Under the pieces are notes generated by a model. It made no database searches. It saw only the letters and a program-made list of their open reading frames with translations, and had not been told where the DNA came from. From Bryobacterales bacterium (GTDB lineage Bacteria; Acidobacteriota; Terriglobia; Bryobacterales; Bryobacteraceae), in the NCBI GenBank assembly GCA_016789755.1, contig JAEUQG010000070.1, positions 1 through 34,046 on the forward strand: 34,046 nucleotides of DNA, given 5' to 3'. A program made the position numbers and the translations under genes. Below are positions 16,995 through 24,722 of this stretch, piece by piece. Position 1 is the stretch's first letter. Each line of letters begins with the position of its first letter.

Positions 16995-17327
16995 TTACCT
17001 CGCCAGCACGCGGTCCACGGCCGCTGAAAGCGTGCTCCATGTGCGCTGTTGTGCGGCGATCAACTTTCTCCCGCGCCGCGTCACTTCGTAGTACTTCGCC
17101 TTCCGGTTGTTATCCGATACCCCCCAACTCGACGAGATGGCCCCGTCCAACTCCAAACGGTGCAGCGCCGGATACAGTGACCCCTCCTCCACTCGCAGCA
17201 CTTCGTCCGAAAGCAGGTGAATCGTCTGTGCGATCGCATAACCGTGCATCGGACCGCGCTGCAGCGCGTGCAGTATCAGAAGATCGAGCGTGCCTTGCAG
17301 CAACGCCGGAGACGGGGATTTTGCCAT
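16995..17327 (-). CDS. PadR-family transcriptional regulator
   Basis: 110 residues, typical for the short PadR subfamily. The winged-helix signature is complete: LQGTLDLLILHALQ (10-23), GPMHGYAIAQTI (25-36), EEGSLYPALHRLELDGAI (47-64) and a wing with NRKAKYYEVTRRGRKLI (74-90), followed by a dimerising helix. PadR proteins are usually repressors that respond to small aromatic or toxic compounds, or to envelope stress, and often control their own operon. The gene has a strong ribosome site (AGGGAGGG about 9 bases before the ATG) and a consensus-like promoter overlapped by an inverted repeat, so autoregulation with the ADOP permease as target is likely. Confidence 0.95.
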   Translation of the reverse strand: MAKSPSPALLQGTLDLLILHALQRGPMHGYAIAQTIHLLSDEVLRVEEGSLYPALHRLELDGAISSSWGVSDNNRKAKYYEVTRRGRKLIAAQQRTWSTLSAAVDRVLAR

Positions 17328-17350
17328 GCGCGACCGTCCCTCCCTATGAC

Positions 17351-17371
17351 GATCTATGGAAAGAATAGATC
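17351..17371. promoter_or_regulatory. Inverted repeat, candidate PadR operator
   Basis: GATCTAT at 17351-17357 and its exact complement ATAGATC at 17365-17371 are separated by 7 bases. The repeat covers the -10 box and the expected start of transcription of the PadR operon, a standard place for a repressor. That PadR binds it is inferred from position. Confidence 0.6.
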
Positions 17372-17390
17372 TACTTCCCTAGATTGTCAA
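17362..17390 (-). promoter_or_regulatory. Sigma70-type promoter of the PadR-ADOP operon
   Basis: On the minus strand, TTGACA (17390-17385) is followed after exactly 17 bases by TATTCT (17367-17362). Transcription would start near 17355, leaving a leader of about 28 bases that contains the AGGGAGGG ribosome site. This is the best-matching sigma70 promoter noticed in the window. Confidence 0.65.
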
Positions 17391-17745
17391 GGGGACAGTA
17401 AAGCAACTAAAGCAACCGCTCCGCCACGCGATTCCGGCGGCTCCTGTGGCCGGAATGCCTTCCAACGGCGCTTCCTCCCCCCTCGCCCGCCCGGGCGGCA
17501 AGGCAGCGAATCCATCCGCTTCGACAAAGACAGCGCCGTAAAAGCCGATAGCGGACATGCAGCACCTTCATGGGAGCCGTGCCCAATCCCCAGACTGGCT
17601 TGTCGGTGACCCTGCGCAACTGCCCGCATCGCCCGTGGAACGGGCCCGCCAACCGATCCTTCGCAACACGCCGGAGAATTCTTCCGCCCCGTGCCCGGGC
17701 CCGGCGTGGATCACCAGCGTCCCTTAGCCTGCGAAGATATTCATC
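17391..17745. other. Gene-poor interval upstream of the YkgJ-like gene
   Basis: About 355 bases between the PadR promoter and the next start. Open frames cross it on both strands, but their products are Arg/Pro-rich, match no family known to me, and run antisense into YkgJ or PadR. No tRNA, repeat or transposon end was recognised. It may be a decayed gene or plain spacer. The promoter for the YkgJ gene must lie here, but no clear -35/-10 pair stands out. Confidence 0.4.
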
Positions 17746-18174
17746 ATGGACACCGGCGCCATCCAGTTCACCTGCCTCCGCGGTTGCACCGCCTGCTGCG
17801 AACAAAAAGGTTGGGTCTACATTACAGAAGAAGACCTGCGCCGGGCCGCCGGCTTCCTTTCCATCGAACCGGCGGAGTTTGAGTCGCGTTACGTGGTCAG
17901 GACCAGACATCGTTTACGGCTCCGCAAACCGAAACAATCCCAATGCCACTTCCTCCGCAATGGGGGCTGCGCCATCCATCCGGTCAAGCCTGTCCAGTGC
18001 CGCCTTTTCCCATTCTGGCCGGAACTCGTCTCTGACCGCGGGCAATGGCAGGCAACCGGACATTACTGCCCCGGCATCGGACAGGGCCCGTTGATCCAAA
18101 TTGGAACGGCGCTCGAATCGGCACACGAAATGGTAACCGCCTACCCCTCCCTCTACGACGCTTCCGAAGTCTGA
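17746..18174 (+). CDS. YkgJ-family cysteine cluster protein
   Basis: 142 residues. Cys10, Cys14, Cys17 and Cys18 form the CxxxCxxCC cluster of the family (FTCLRGCTACC), and Cys67, Cys75, Cys85 and Cys108 complete the usual set of eight (QCHFLRNGGC, KPVQCRLFPFWP, HYCPG). The family is thought to bind zinc or an iron-sulfur cluster; its substrate is unknown, though some members act as chaperones or modifying factors for nearby proteins. No export signal is seen. It ends 113 bases before flgB in the same direction. A link to flagella is possible because YkgJ-like proteins (FliB-type lysine methylases are distant relatives) occur near flagellar genes, but nothing in the sequence proves it. Confidence 0.85.
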   Translation: MDTGAIQFTCLRGCTACCEQKGWVYITEEDLRRAAGFLSIEPAEFESRYVVRTRHRLRLRKPKQSQCHFLRNGGCAIHPVKPVQCRLFPFWPELVSDRGQWQATGHYCPGIGQGPLIQIGTALESAHEMVTAYPSLYDASEV

Positions 18175-18287
18175 GCGAGCCGCCATTTTTCTGCCGAAAC
18201 GACACATTTCTAACGCTTTTCCACTGGTACTCACTCGCAATCGGCGCGTGTTTCCAATTTGGCCCCTCATTTGCAATCCCTTCCACC

Positions 18288-18623
18288 ATGATGGACGCCA
18301 TCGCCGGGAAACTCGAACAGTACATGTCGCTGCTCAGCGCGCGCCAGAAGCTGGTTGCCTCCAACATCGCCAACGCCGACACGCCTGGCTACAAGACCAA
18401 AGACGTCGACTTTCAATTCGAGTTCCTCAGCCGCGTCGACGGCGCCGCACCCCGCGTCGTCGAGCCGGACCTCCCCTCCAAGAACGACGGCAACAACGTC
18501 AGCATTGACCGCGAGGCCCGCTTGCTCGCCGAGAACGGGATCCGGTTCCAGATGGCTTCGCTCATGGCGCGCGGCGAGTTACGAAAGATGCGTAATGCAA
18601 TTCAGGAGGGCAAAGGCGGATGA
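18288..18623 (+). CDS. flgB: Flagellar basal-body proximal rod protein FlgB
   Basis: 111 residues from the ATG at 18288; an adjacent ATG at 18291 is equally usable. The N-terminus has the rod-protein signature ARQKLVASNIANADTPGYKTKDVDF, here split as ARQKLVASNIANADTPGY (18-35) plus KTKDVDF, followed by a variable loop and a C-terminal helix (FQMASLMARGELRKMRNAIQ). FlgB forms part of the proximal rod that joins the MS ring to the rest of the axle and is exported by the flagellar type III system. It is a little shorter than the usual 130 or so residues. No Shine-Dalgarno sequence is visible before it, although it opens the flagellar operon. The stop overlaps the flgC start (ATGA). Confidence 0.93.
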   Translation: MMDAIAGKLEQYMSLLSARQKLVASNIANADTPGYKTKDVDFQFEFLSRVDGAAPRVVEPDLPSKNDGNNVSIDREARLLAENGIRFQMASLMARGELRKMRNAIQEGKGG

Positions 18624-19057
18624 GCCTGTTTCACTTACTTTCCATCCCTGCATCCGGCATGGCGGCCCAGCGCCAGCGCGCCGAACTGCTGGTCGAAAAT
18701 CTCGCCAACGCGGAAACCACCCGCACCATCGAGGGCGGTCCCTACCGCCGCCGCGATGTCGTCTTCGAGAGCGAGTCCCAAGGCTCTCCTTTCTCTGCCG
18801 TCTACGAGGAGCAACTGGCTAAGCCGGCTACCGGCGTAAAGGTCTCCGAAGTCGTGGTCGATGAGCGGGACCCCGAACTCCGATACCAGCCGGGGCATCC
18901 CGATGCTCGGCCCGACGGCTATGTCGCCTACCCGCGCATCCAGCCCGCCGAGGACATGGCGGACTTGATGAGCGCCACCCGCGGCTATCAGGCCAATGTA
19001 TCAGCCATGACCGCTATCAAGGACATGCTGCAGCGTTCGATCGATCTCATGCGGTGA
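18620..19057 (+). CDS. flgC: Flagellar basal-body rod protein FlgC
   Basis: 145 residues. The N-terminal rod motif reads SIPASGMAAQRQRAELLVEN followed by LANAET, and the conserved middle is GGPYRRRDVVFE. The C-terminus YVAYPRIQPAEDMADLMSA plus TRGYQAN matches the strongly conserved end of FlgC. The protein polymerises with FlgB and FlgF in the proximal rod outside the inner membrane. It starts by ATGA overlap with flgB, so the two should be made in step. Confidence 0.96.
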   Translation: MSLFHLLSIPASGMAAQRQRAELLVENLANAETTRTIEGGPYRRRDVVFESESQGSPFSAVYEEQLAKPATGVKVSEVVVDERDPELRYQPGHPDARPDGYVAYPRIQPAEDMADLMSATRGYQANVSAMTAIKDMLQRSIDLMR

Positions 19058-19065
19058 GGATGACT

Positions 19066-19374
19066 ATGAATCCCCTTTCCATGATTCGCATGACGCCCCC
19101 AGTGGAGCCCCTCAAACCCACAGGGACTTCCCCTGCATCGCCGCAAAACCCTTCGCAGGAGTTCGGCCAGCTCTTCGAACAGGCCGTCCAGCGCGTCGAG
19201 CAGGCCCACCGCGACGGCCAGGAGAAGGTCGGCCGCCTTCTGCGGGGCGAGGATCAGGAACTGCATGAAGTCCTCCTCGCCACTCAGCGCGCCGAACTCT
19301 CCTTTGAGTACTTTCTGCAAGTTCGGAACAAGGTCGTGCAGGCATACCAGGAGGTCATGCGAATGCAGATGTAG
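19066..19374 (+). CDS. fliE: Flagellar hook-basal body complex protein FliE
   Basis: 102 residues from the ATG at 19066, which has a GTGAGGA-type ribosome site about 6 bases before it. A GTG at 19054 (overlapping the flgC stop) and an ATG at 19060 are in frame and would add a few residues. The Pro-rich N-terminus is followed by FGQLFEQAVQRVEQAHRDG and the helical end AELSFEYFLQVRNKVVQAYQ, then EVMRMQM, which matches the conserved FliE tail. FliE links the MS ring to the rod and is the first substrate of flagellar export. Length agrees with the family (about 100). Confidence 0.92.
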   Translation: MNPLSMIRMTPPVEPLKPTGTSPASPQNPSQEFGQLFEQAVQRVEQAHRDGQEKVGRLLRGEDQELHEVLLATQRAELSFEYFLQVRNKVVQAYQEVMRMQM

Positions 19375-19404
19375 CCCATCTGTGCTGACGCGCGGTAGAT
19401 TTCC

Positions 19405-21189
19405 ATGTGGGACCAATTCAAGCGGCTCTCCGGCAGCCTCACCAGAAAACAGCAGATCACCATTGCCCTCACCGCGGTTGCAGTCGTCGCAGGGCTATAC
19501 GTCCTACTGCTCAGGAACCGCGAGAAGGACTTCCGCCCCCTTTTCACCGGACTCGCCGCCGAGGATGCCAACAAGGTAGTGACCAAGTTGAAGGAGGCGA
19601 ACGTCGAATACCGCTTGGGCGAGGATGGCGCCGTTCTGGTTCGGTCCGCGAAACTGGCCGAGACCCGATTGGTGATTGCCGGAGCCGGCTTGCCCAAGAC
19701 CGGGCGAATCGGCTTTGAGTTGTTCGACAAGACCAACTTCGGAGCCACGGATTTTGCCGAGCAAGTGAACTATCGCCGGGCCCTCGAAGGCGAATTGGAG
19801 CGGTCGATGGTGTCCTTGGCGGAAGTGTCCGAAGCGCGCGTCCACCTCACTTTTCCCAAACAGAGCCTCTTCACCGAGCAGCGCCAACCAGCCAAGGCGA
19901 GCGTCCTCCTCAAGCTCAACCCGGATGCGCAGCTCTCTCCCCGCAACGTTCTGGCCATCGAACACCTGGTCGCAAGCGCTGTCGAAGGCCTCACGCCGGA
20001 ACAGGTGACGGTAGTCGACATGCAAGGGAATCTGCTCAAGAAAGTCCCCGCAACTCCCGACGAGGAAGAGAATAAAGACCTGCGTCTGGAATATCGCCAG
20101 AAGATCGAACGGGACCTCCACGCCAAAGTCACGGCCACCCTCACACCCGTCATCGGCGCGGAACATTTCCAAACAGGTGTCGCAGTGGATGTCGATTTTT
20201 CCAGCGGCGAGCAAAGCGAAGAAGCCTGGGATCCGGACCGCAGCGTGATGGTCACACAGCAGCGAACCGAGGAGATGAATACTCCTGCCACCCCCAGCGG
20301 CGTGCCCGGTACAGCGTCCAGCCTGCCCCGCCCCACCTCCCGGCCCGGCTCGAAAGACCAGGGCTTGATGCGCCGCACAGAAAATATCACCTACCAATCC
20401 AGCCGCACTGTCCGCAGAACAACCTTGCCACAAGGCGGCATTCGCCGTCTAACCGTGTCCACCGTATTGGACCAAGGGGTACGGTGGGAGGGTACCGGCG
20501 CCAAGGCAAAACGCATTCTCGAACCGCCCTCCGAGGAGACCCTGAAAAAAGTCCGCGACCTCATCGCCGGCGCCGTTGGTTTCAACCAGGAACGCGGAGA
20601 CCAGATTGTGGTCGAAAGCCTTCCCTTCGAATCAACGCTGCGCAAATCGCTGCCGCCTCCCGACCCGGCTGCGCCCAAGGCGCCGGGTAAGGCCCCCGCA
20701 CCGCAACAATCGGCGCCGTTCCTTCAGGGTATCGAGAAGTGGCTGGCCGATAAGGGAATCAAGCTGAATCCTATGATCCTCACCGGCGTGGCGGCCCTTC
20801 TCGCCTTGATCCTTTTTGGCGGCGCTGGCTTCTTCTTCGTGAAGAAGCGGAAGAAAAAAGCACTGGCTCTCGCCAAGGCCAGCGCAGCCACCGCATCCGG
20901 CGCGGCGATGGAAGGCCTGGGTGAACTGCCGCCCGCTCATACCAAGCTCCCCGCCACACACGGTGGCTCTGCTGTGGCCCGCCCCGGCGCCGATCCCGAA
21001 CTCTCCGAAGAGGAACGGCAGGAGTTGATTGCACAGCAGGAACGCGAGTTGCTCGCCTCCCTGCGCGGCCCGGAGCAGATCACCAAGAAAACGGAGGTCC
21101 TGGTCAAGCACATCACTGAGCAGACCAAGCAAAACCCCGTGGGCGCAGCCCACCTGATTCGCAGTTGGCTTACCGAGAAGGAGCGTTAA
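19405..21189 (+). CDS. fliF: Flagellar MS-ring protein FliF
   Basis: 594 residues. One membrane helix lies near the N-terminus (about 17-36, ITIALTAVAVVAGLYVLLL) and one near 455-478 (ILTGVAALLALILFGGAGFF), with the ring-building YscJ/FliF domain (FTGLAAEDANKVVTKLKE, then FELFDKTNFGATDF) and periplasmic FliF C domain between. The cytoplasmic tail (about 530-594) ends KQNPVGAAHLIRSWLTEKER, the conserved FliG-binding segment. FliF forms the ring in the inner membrane on which the motor and export gate are built. It begins 30 bases after fliE and is followed 7 bases later by fliG. Confidence 0.97.
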   Translation: MWDQFKRLSGSLTRKQQITIALTAVAVVAGLYVLLLRNREKDFRPLFTGLAAEDANKVVTKLKEANVEYRLGEDGAVLVRSAKLAETRLVIAGAGLPKTGRIGFELFDKTNFGATDFAEQVNYRRALEGELERSMVSLAEVSEARVHLTFPKQSLFTEQRQPAKASVLLKLNPDAQLSPRNVLAIEHLVASAVEGLTPEQVTVVDMQGNLLKKVPATPDEEENKDLRLEYRQKIERDLHAKVTATLTPVIGAEHFQTGVAVDVDFSSGEQSEEAWDPDRSVMVTQQRTEEMNTPATPSGVPGTASSLPRPTSRPGSKDQGLMRRTENITYQSSRTVRRTTLPQGGIRRLTVSTVLDQGVRWEGTGAKAKRILEPPSEETLKKVRDLIAGAVGFNQERGDQIVVESLPFESTLRKSLPPPDPAAPKAPGKAPAPQQSAPFLQGIEKWLADKGIKLNPMILTGVAALLALILFGGAGFFFVKKRKKKALALAKASAATASGAAMEGLGELPPAHTKLPATHGGSAVARPGADPELSEEERQELIAQQERELLASLRGPEQITKKTEVLVKHITEQTKQNPVGAAHLIRSWLTEKER

Positions 21190-21196
21190 CGGATTC

Positions 21197-22225
21197 ATGC
21201 CGGCCGCATCGCAAGAAAAACTGACTGTCCCCGGGCCCCGCAAGGCCGCCATCCTTGCCGTCATGCTGGGAGATTTCGTCACCGGTGAGATCTTCAAGGA
21301 ACTCGAAGAAGACGAAGTTCATCTCATCAGCCGGGAAATGGCCAAGCTCGGCAGCATCACCGACGAGGAGTCGGAGTCGATTCTGGAAGAGTTCTACCAG
21401 ATGTCGCTCGCCAGCGACTACGTCCACAAAGGTGGCATCGACTATGCCCGCCGCGTTCTGGTCAACGCCTTCGGACCCGAGCATGCCAAAAAGCTCCTCG
21501 ACCGGCTGATGAAGGCGCTCGGCACCGAAGGCGCCAACTTCGACGCCCTCCAGAAGGCTGACCCGCAGCAACTCGCCAAGTTCATTCACAGCGAGCATCC
21601 GCAGACCATCGCCCTCGTCCTCTCGCACCTCAATCCCTCCCAGGCAGCCGGTCTGCTCAACTCGCTGCCTCCGGAAATGCGCGCCGATGTCGCCCTGCGC
21701 ATGGCCCATCTCGATCAGATTTCTCCGGAAATCATCTCCAAAATCGCCGGCATCATCGGCCAGAAGTTGAAGGCTCTCGGCGAACTCAGCCGCGAATCCT
21801 ACGGCGGCGTGCGCGCCGTCTCGGAAATTTTCAACCGCCTGGATGTCGCCACCAGCAAGGAAATCCTCGAGGCCATCGAAAGCGAAGACCCCAACCTCGT
21901 CGAAACTATCCGTCATCTCATGTTCGTCTTCGAGGACTTGTTGATGCTCGACCAGAACGCCGTTAAGGAAGTGCTCGGCCGCATCGACCGCAAACTCCTC
22001 ACCGTCGCTCTCAAGGGCACCAGCGAACAGTTAAAACAGCACTTCCTCGGTTGCATGAGCGCCCGCGGCGCGGAAATGCTGAAAGAAGACATGGACTCCC
22101 TCGGCCCCATCAAGATCAAAGAAGTTGAGGCAGCGCAACAGCAAATCATCTCCATCGTGCGCCAACTCGAAAACGAAGGAGTCATCAGCACCAAGGGCGC
22201 CGGCGGAGACCAGTATGTCGTCTAG
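21197..22225 (+). CDS. fliG: Flagellar motor switch protein FliG
   Basis: 342 residues, the usual length. The N domain (RKAAILAVMLGDFVTGEIFK) binds FliF. The middle domain carries the conserved EHPQTIALVLSHL (from about 134) and GGVRAVSEIFNRL, and the C domain has the FVFEDLLMLD hydrophobic patch. The torque helix region (LTVALKGT, then MSARGAEMLKEDM) keeps the Lys, Arg, Glu and Asp positions that work against the MotA stator. FliG transmits torque and switches rotation at the cytoplasmic face of the MS ring. The fliH start lies inside its last codons. Confidence 0.97.
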   Translation: MPAASQEKLTVPGPRKAAILAVMLGDFVTGEIFKELEEDEVHLISREMAKLGSITDEESESILEEFYQMSLASDYVHKGGIDYARRVLVNAFGPEHAKKLLDRLMKALGTEGANFDALQKADPQQLAKFIHSEHPQTIALVLSHLNPSQAAGLLNSLPPEMRADVALRMAHLDQISPEIISKIAGIIGQKLKALGELSRESYGGVRAVSEIFNRLDVATSKEILEAIESEDPNLVETIRHLMFVFEDLLMLDQNAVKEVLGRIDRKLLTVALKGTSEQLKQHFLGCMSARGAEMLKEDMDSLGPIKIKEVEAAQQQIISIVRQLENEGVISTKGAGGDQYVV

Positions 22226-22943
22226 GATCCTGCGCCGGGAACGGGCAGCCGAGGCCGCGCCTATCGCCTGGACCGTCGCCCCGCCCGCGCTCTCCGCGGG
22301 AGAGCCCCGCCCGCTCTATCAGCCGCCGCCCGAGGAGGAATTTCCGCGCAAGCCCGACCCCGTCCCGGTCCCGTCCGCACCACCCGGGCCTCCCCTTGAG
22401 GACTATCAGCGGCTCGAATCATCTCTCCGCAACTTGGAAAACTCCATTCCCGAACGAGAACGTGCAGCTCACCGGAAAGGCCGCGAAGAGGGCGAGGCCG
22501 CCGCCGCCGCCAAGTGGCAACCCGCGCTCGAAAACGCTGTGCGGTCGATCAGCGATCTGGCCTCGTTGCGCGCACGCCTGCGCCGGGAGGCCGAACAGGA
22601 TGTCATCCGGCTCGCCTCGGCCATGGCCCGCCGCATTCTTCGCCGGGAACTCAGCATCGACCCGGAGGCCATCGCCGGCCTGCTCAAAACAGCTTTCGAC
22701 CGGCTCGACATGCGAGAGGCCAGCCGCATCCGCGTGCGGCCCGAGGACCGCGACGCCGTCTGCGCCCACCTGTCGCGCATCGGCAGCCCCCAGCGCATCG
22801 ATGTCGTGGCCGACCCTTCGCTCGAACGAGGCGCTCTGCTGCTCGAGTGCAGCCGCGGTCAACTGGACGCCTCCGTGGAAACGCAACTCGAAGAGATCGA
22901 GCGCGGCTTTGCCGATCTGCTCGACCGCAGGAAAGACCCATGA
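22215..22943 (+). CDS. fliH: Flagellar assembly protein FliH
   Basis: The ATG at 22215 is chosen, giving 242 residues (MSSRILRRERA) and an 11-base overlap with fliG; frames further upstream would lie wholly inside fliG. The N-terminal third is Pro/Glu-rich, followed by a long alanine- and charge-rich coiled coil (NSIPERERAAHRKGREEGEA) and a C-terminal domain with VIRLASAMARRILRRELSID and IRVRPEDRDAV, as in FliH and the type III stator protein SctL. FliH dimers bind FliI and hold the ATPase at the export gate. It is coupled to fliI by ATGA overlap. Confidence 0.9.
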   Translation: MSSRILRRERAAEAAPIAWTVAPPALSAGEPRPLYQPPPEEEFPRKPDPVPVPSAPPGPPLEDYQRLESSLRNLENSIPERERAAHRKGREEGEAAAAAKWQPALENAVRSISDLASLRARLRREAEQDVIRLASAMARRILRRELSIDPEAIAGLLKTAFDRLDMREASRIRVRPEDRDAVCAHLSRIGSPQRIDVVADPSLERGALLLECSRGQLDASVETQLEEIERGFADLLDRRKDP

Positions 22944-24268
22944 ACGCCCCCACCATCGACATCGATCCCTACCTCCGTTCCGTAGAGGAAGCACCCGCCG
23001 GACGCTGGACCGGCACCGTGACGGCACTCGTCGGGCTTCTGGTGGAGTCCATCGGTCCCGCCGCCGCCATCGGCGACTTCTGTGAGGTGGTTACCGCCAG
23101 CCGCCGCCACATCCGCATGCAGGTCATCGGATTCCGCGACGGCAAAGTCCTCTCCATGCCGCTCGAAGAGATCGACGGTCTCCAACTCGGAGACCGCATC
23201 GTGGCTCGCGGGCAGGAGGCCCGCGTCGCTGTCGGGCCCGCCCTCCTCGGCCGCGTTCTCGACGGCTTCGGAAAGCCCATGGACGGCAAAGGCCCTATCG
23301 AACCCGCCGCCTTCTACGACCTGTTCCGTACTCCCCCAGGCCCGCTCGAACGCGAGCCCATCCGCTCCCCCTTGGTCACCGGCATCCGCGCCATCGACAG
23401 CCTCCTCCCCTGCGGAAAGGGGCAGCGCATCGGCTTGTTCGGCGGCAGCGGCGTCGGCAAAAGCACCCTCCTCGGCTCCATGTCCCGCCACAACTTCGCC
23501 GACGTCACCGTAATCGCTCTAATCGGCGAACGCAACCGCGAAGTGCGCGGCTTCATCGAACAGGAACTCGGCCCCGAAGGCTTGGCTCGCTCCGTCCTCG
23601 TCGTCGCCACCAGCGACCGTCCCGCCCCCTTGCGCATCCGCGCCTGCTTCGTCGCCCTCGCCATCGCCGAATTCTTCCGCGATCAAGGCGCCGACGTTCT
23701 CCTCGTCATGGACTCCGTCACCCGTCTCGCCATGGCCCAGCGCGAAATCGGCCTCGCCGCCGGTGAACCCCCCAGCCAGAAAGGGTACACCCCCTCCGTC
23801 TTCCACATCCTCCCCAAGGTCTTCGAACGGGCAGGCGCCTTCCCCACAGGCTCCATCACCGGATTCTTCACCGTCCTGGTCGAAGGCGACGACTTCAACG
23901 AACCGATCTGCGACGCGGTGCGCGCCATTCTCGACGGACATATCATCCTCTCGCGCGATCTGGGCGCGGCGGGCCATTACCCGGCCATCGATATCCTCCA
24001 GTCCGTCAGCCGCCTCGCTTCCCAGGTCGCCGCTCCGGCGCAGAAACACGCCATGGTCAAGGTCCGCGAGGCAATGGCCGCCTACCAGCGCGCGCAGGAT
24101 CTGATCCTGCTCGGCGCCTACACTTCCGGCGCCAACGCTAAGCTCGATGCCGCCATCAAGGCCCGCCAGGATCTCGAAGACTTCCTCCGCCAGGACTCGC
24201 ACGCCAAGTCCGGCCGTGAGGAAACTCTCTCCAAACTCGAGCAACTGGCCTCGATGCTTGCCCCATGA
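22940..24268 (+). CDS. fliI: Flagellum-specific export ATPase FliI
   Basis: 442 residues from the ATG at 22940. The beta-barrel N domain is followed by Walker A GGSGVGKST (about 167-175), the conserved GERNREVRGFIE, the Walker B VLLVMDSVTRLA (about 252), and the type III ATPase signature PSQKGYTPSVFHILPKVFER. The C-terminus has QKHAMVKVREAMAAYQRAQD and LILLGAY. FliI forms a hexameric ATPase that helps feed rod, hook and filament subunits into the export gate. Starts by ATGA overlap with fliH and ends by ATGA overlap with fliJ, so the three soluble export parts are translationally linked. Confidence 0.97.
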   Translation: MNAPTIDIDPYLRSVEEAPAGRWTGTVTALVGLLVESIGPAAAIGDFCEVVTASRRHIRMQVIGFRDGKVLSMPLEEIDGLQLGDRIVARGQEARVAVGPALLGRVLDGFGKPMDGKGPIEPAAFYDLFRTPPGPLEREPIRSPLVTGIRAIDSLLPCGKGQRIGLFGGSGVGKSTLLGSMSRHNFADVTVIALIGERNREVRGFIEQELGPEGLARSVLVVATSDRPAPLRIRACFVALAIAEFFRDQGADVLLVMDSVTRLAMAQREIGLAAGEPPSQKGYTPSVFHILPKVFERAGAFPTGSITGFFTVLVEGDDFNEPICDAVRAILDGHIILSRDLGAAGHYPAIDILQSVSRLASQVAAPAQKHAMVKVREAMAAYQRAQDLILLGAYTSGANAKLDAAIKARQDLEDFLRQDSHAKSGREETLSKLEQLASMLAP

Positions 24269-24702
24269 AACGCTTTCAATTCCAACTCGCCACGGCGCTC
24301 GACTGGCGCAAGCGCCGCATGGAAACCGAGCAGGCGCGCCTCGATGAACTCCTTGCCCTCGAAAGCCGCCTCCACCATGCCCTCGCATCTACCGCCGTAG
24401 ACCGCGCCCACTCCGCCGAGGACATGCTCCATTCCAACTCACTCTCGGCCTCCGACCTCGCCGCGCTTCACGCCTACCATCAGGCCCTCGACAGGCAGAA
24501 GCGCCGTCTCGAACAACGGCTCCACTCAACCCGCGAAGCCATTGCCAACCAACGCCAAGTCCTCATCGGCGCCATGCGTGATTACCGGCTCATGGAAAAA
24601 CTCAAAGACCGCCGGTTCGAGGAATGGCGCAAGCAATTCGACCGCGAAATGGAAAACGAGGCGACCGAGTTATACCTCGCCAAACGAGGCCGCGGCGGAT
24701 AG
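24265..24702 (+). CDS. fliJ: Flagellar export protein FliJ
   Basis: 145 residues, nearly all helical and predicted to form a long antiparallel coiled coil, from MKRFQFQLATALDWRKRRME to LKDRRFEEWRKQFDREMENE. This N-terminal pattern (F.FqLe..L..R) is usual for FliJ. FliJ sits in the centre of the FliI ring and connects it to FlhA. The sequence is weakly conserved across bacteria, so the assignment leans on the position immediately after fliI, the length and the helical pattern. It ends the flagellar run, with a convergent esterase gene 20 bases on. Confidence 0.88.
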   Translation: MKRFQFQLATALDWRKRRMETEQARLDELLALESRLHHALASTAVDRAHSAEDMLHSNSLSASDLAALHAYHQALDRQKRRLEQRLHSTREAIANQRQVLIGAMRDYRLMEKLKDRRFEEWRKQFDREMENEATELYLAKRGRGG

Positions 24703-24722
24703 CCCATTCCAGGCTCCGGCGC

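Noticed and set aside
17328..17745. tRNA, transposon end or CRISPR in the largest gene-poor gap
   Set aside because: No T-loop sequence, terminal inverted repeats, target duplications or regularly spaced repeats were found.
17407..17910. Minus-strand frame of 167 codons across the gene-poor gap and YkgJ
   Set aside because: It covers the conserved Cys codons of YkgJ in antisense and shows no family motif.
18193..18210. GCCGAAAC as a sigma28 -10 element upstream of flgB
   Set aside because: No TAAA-type -35 lies at the proper distance, and only part of GCCGATAA is matched.
18222..18245. TGGTAC...CGCA as a sigma54 promoter before flgB
   Set aside because: The distance between the GG and GC elements is one base short of the required spacing and the -12 element lacks TTGC.
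24265..24702. Any frame other than FliJ in this stretch
   Set aside because: A competing plus-strand frame at 24542-24847 is Pro/Ser-rich and runs into the convergent esterase; the FliJ frame has the coiled-coil pattern and ATGA link to fliI.
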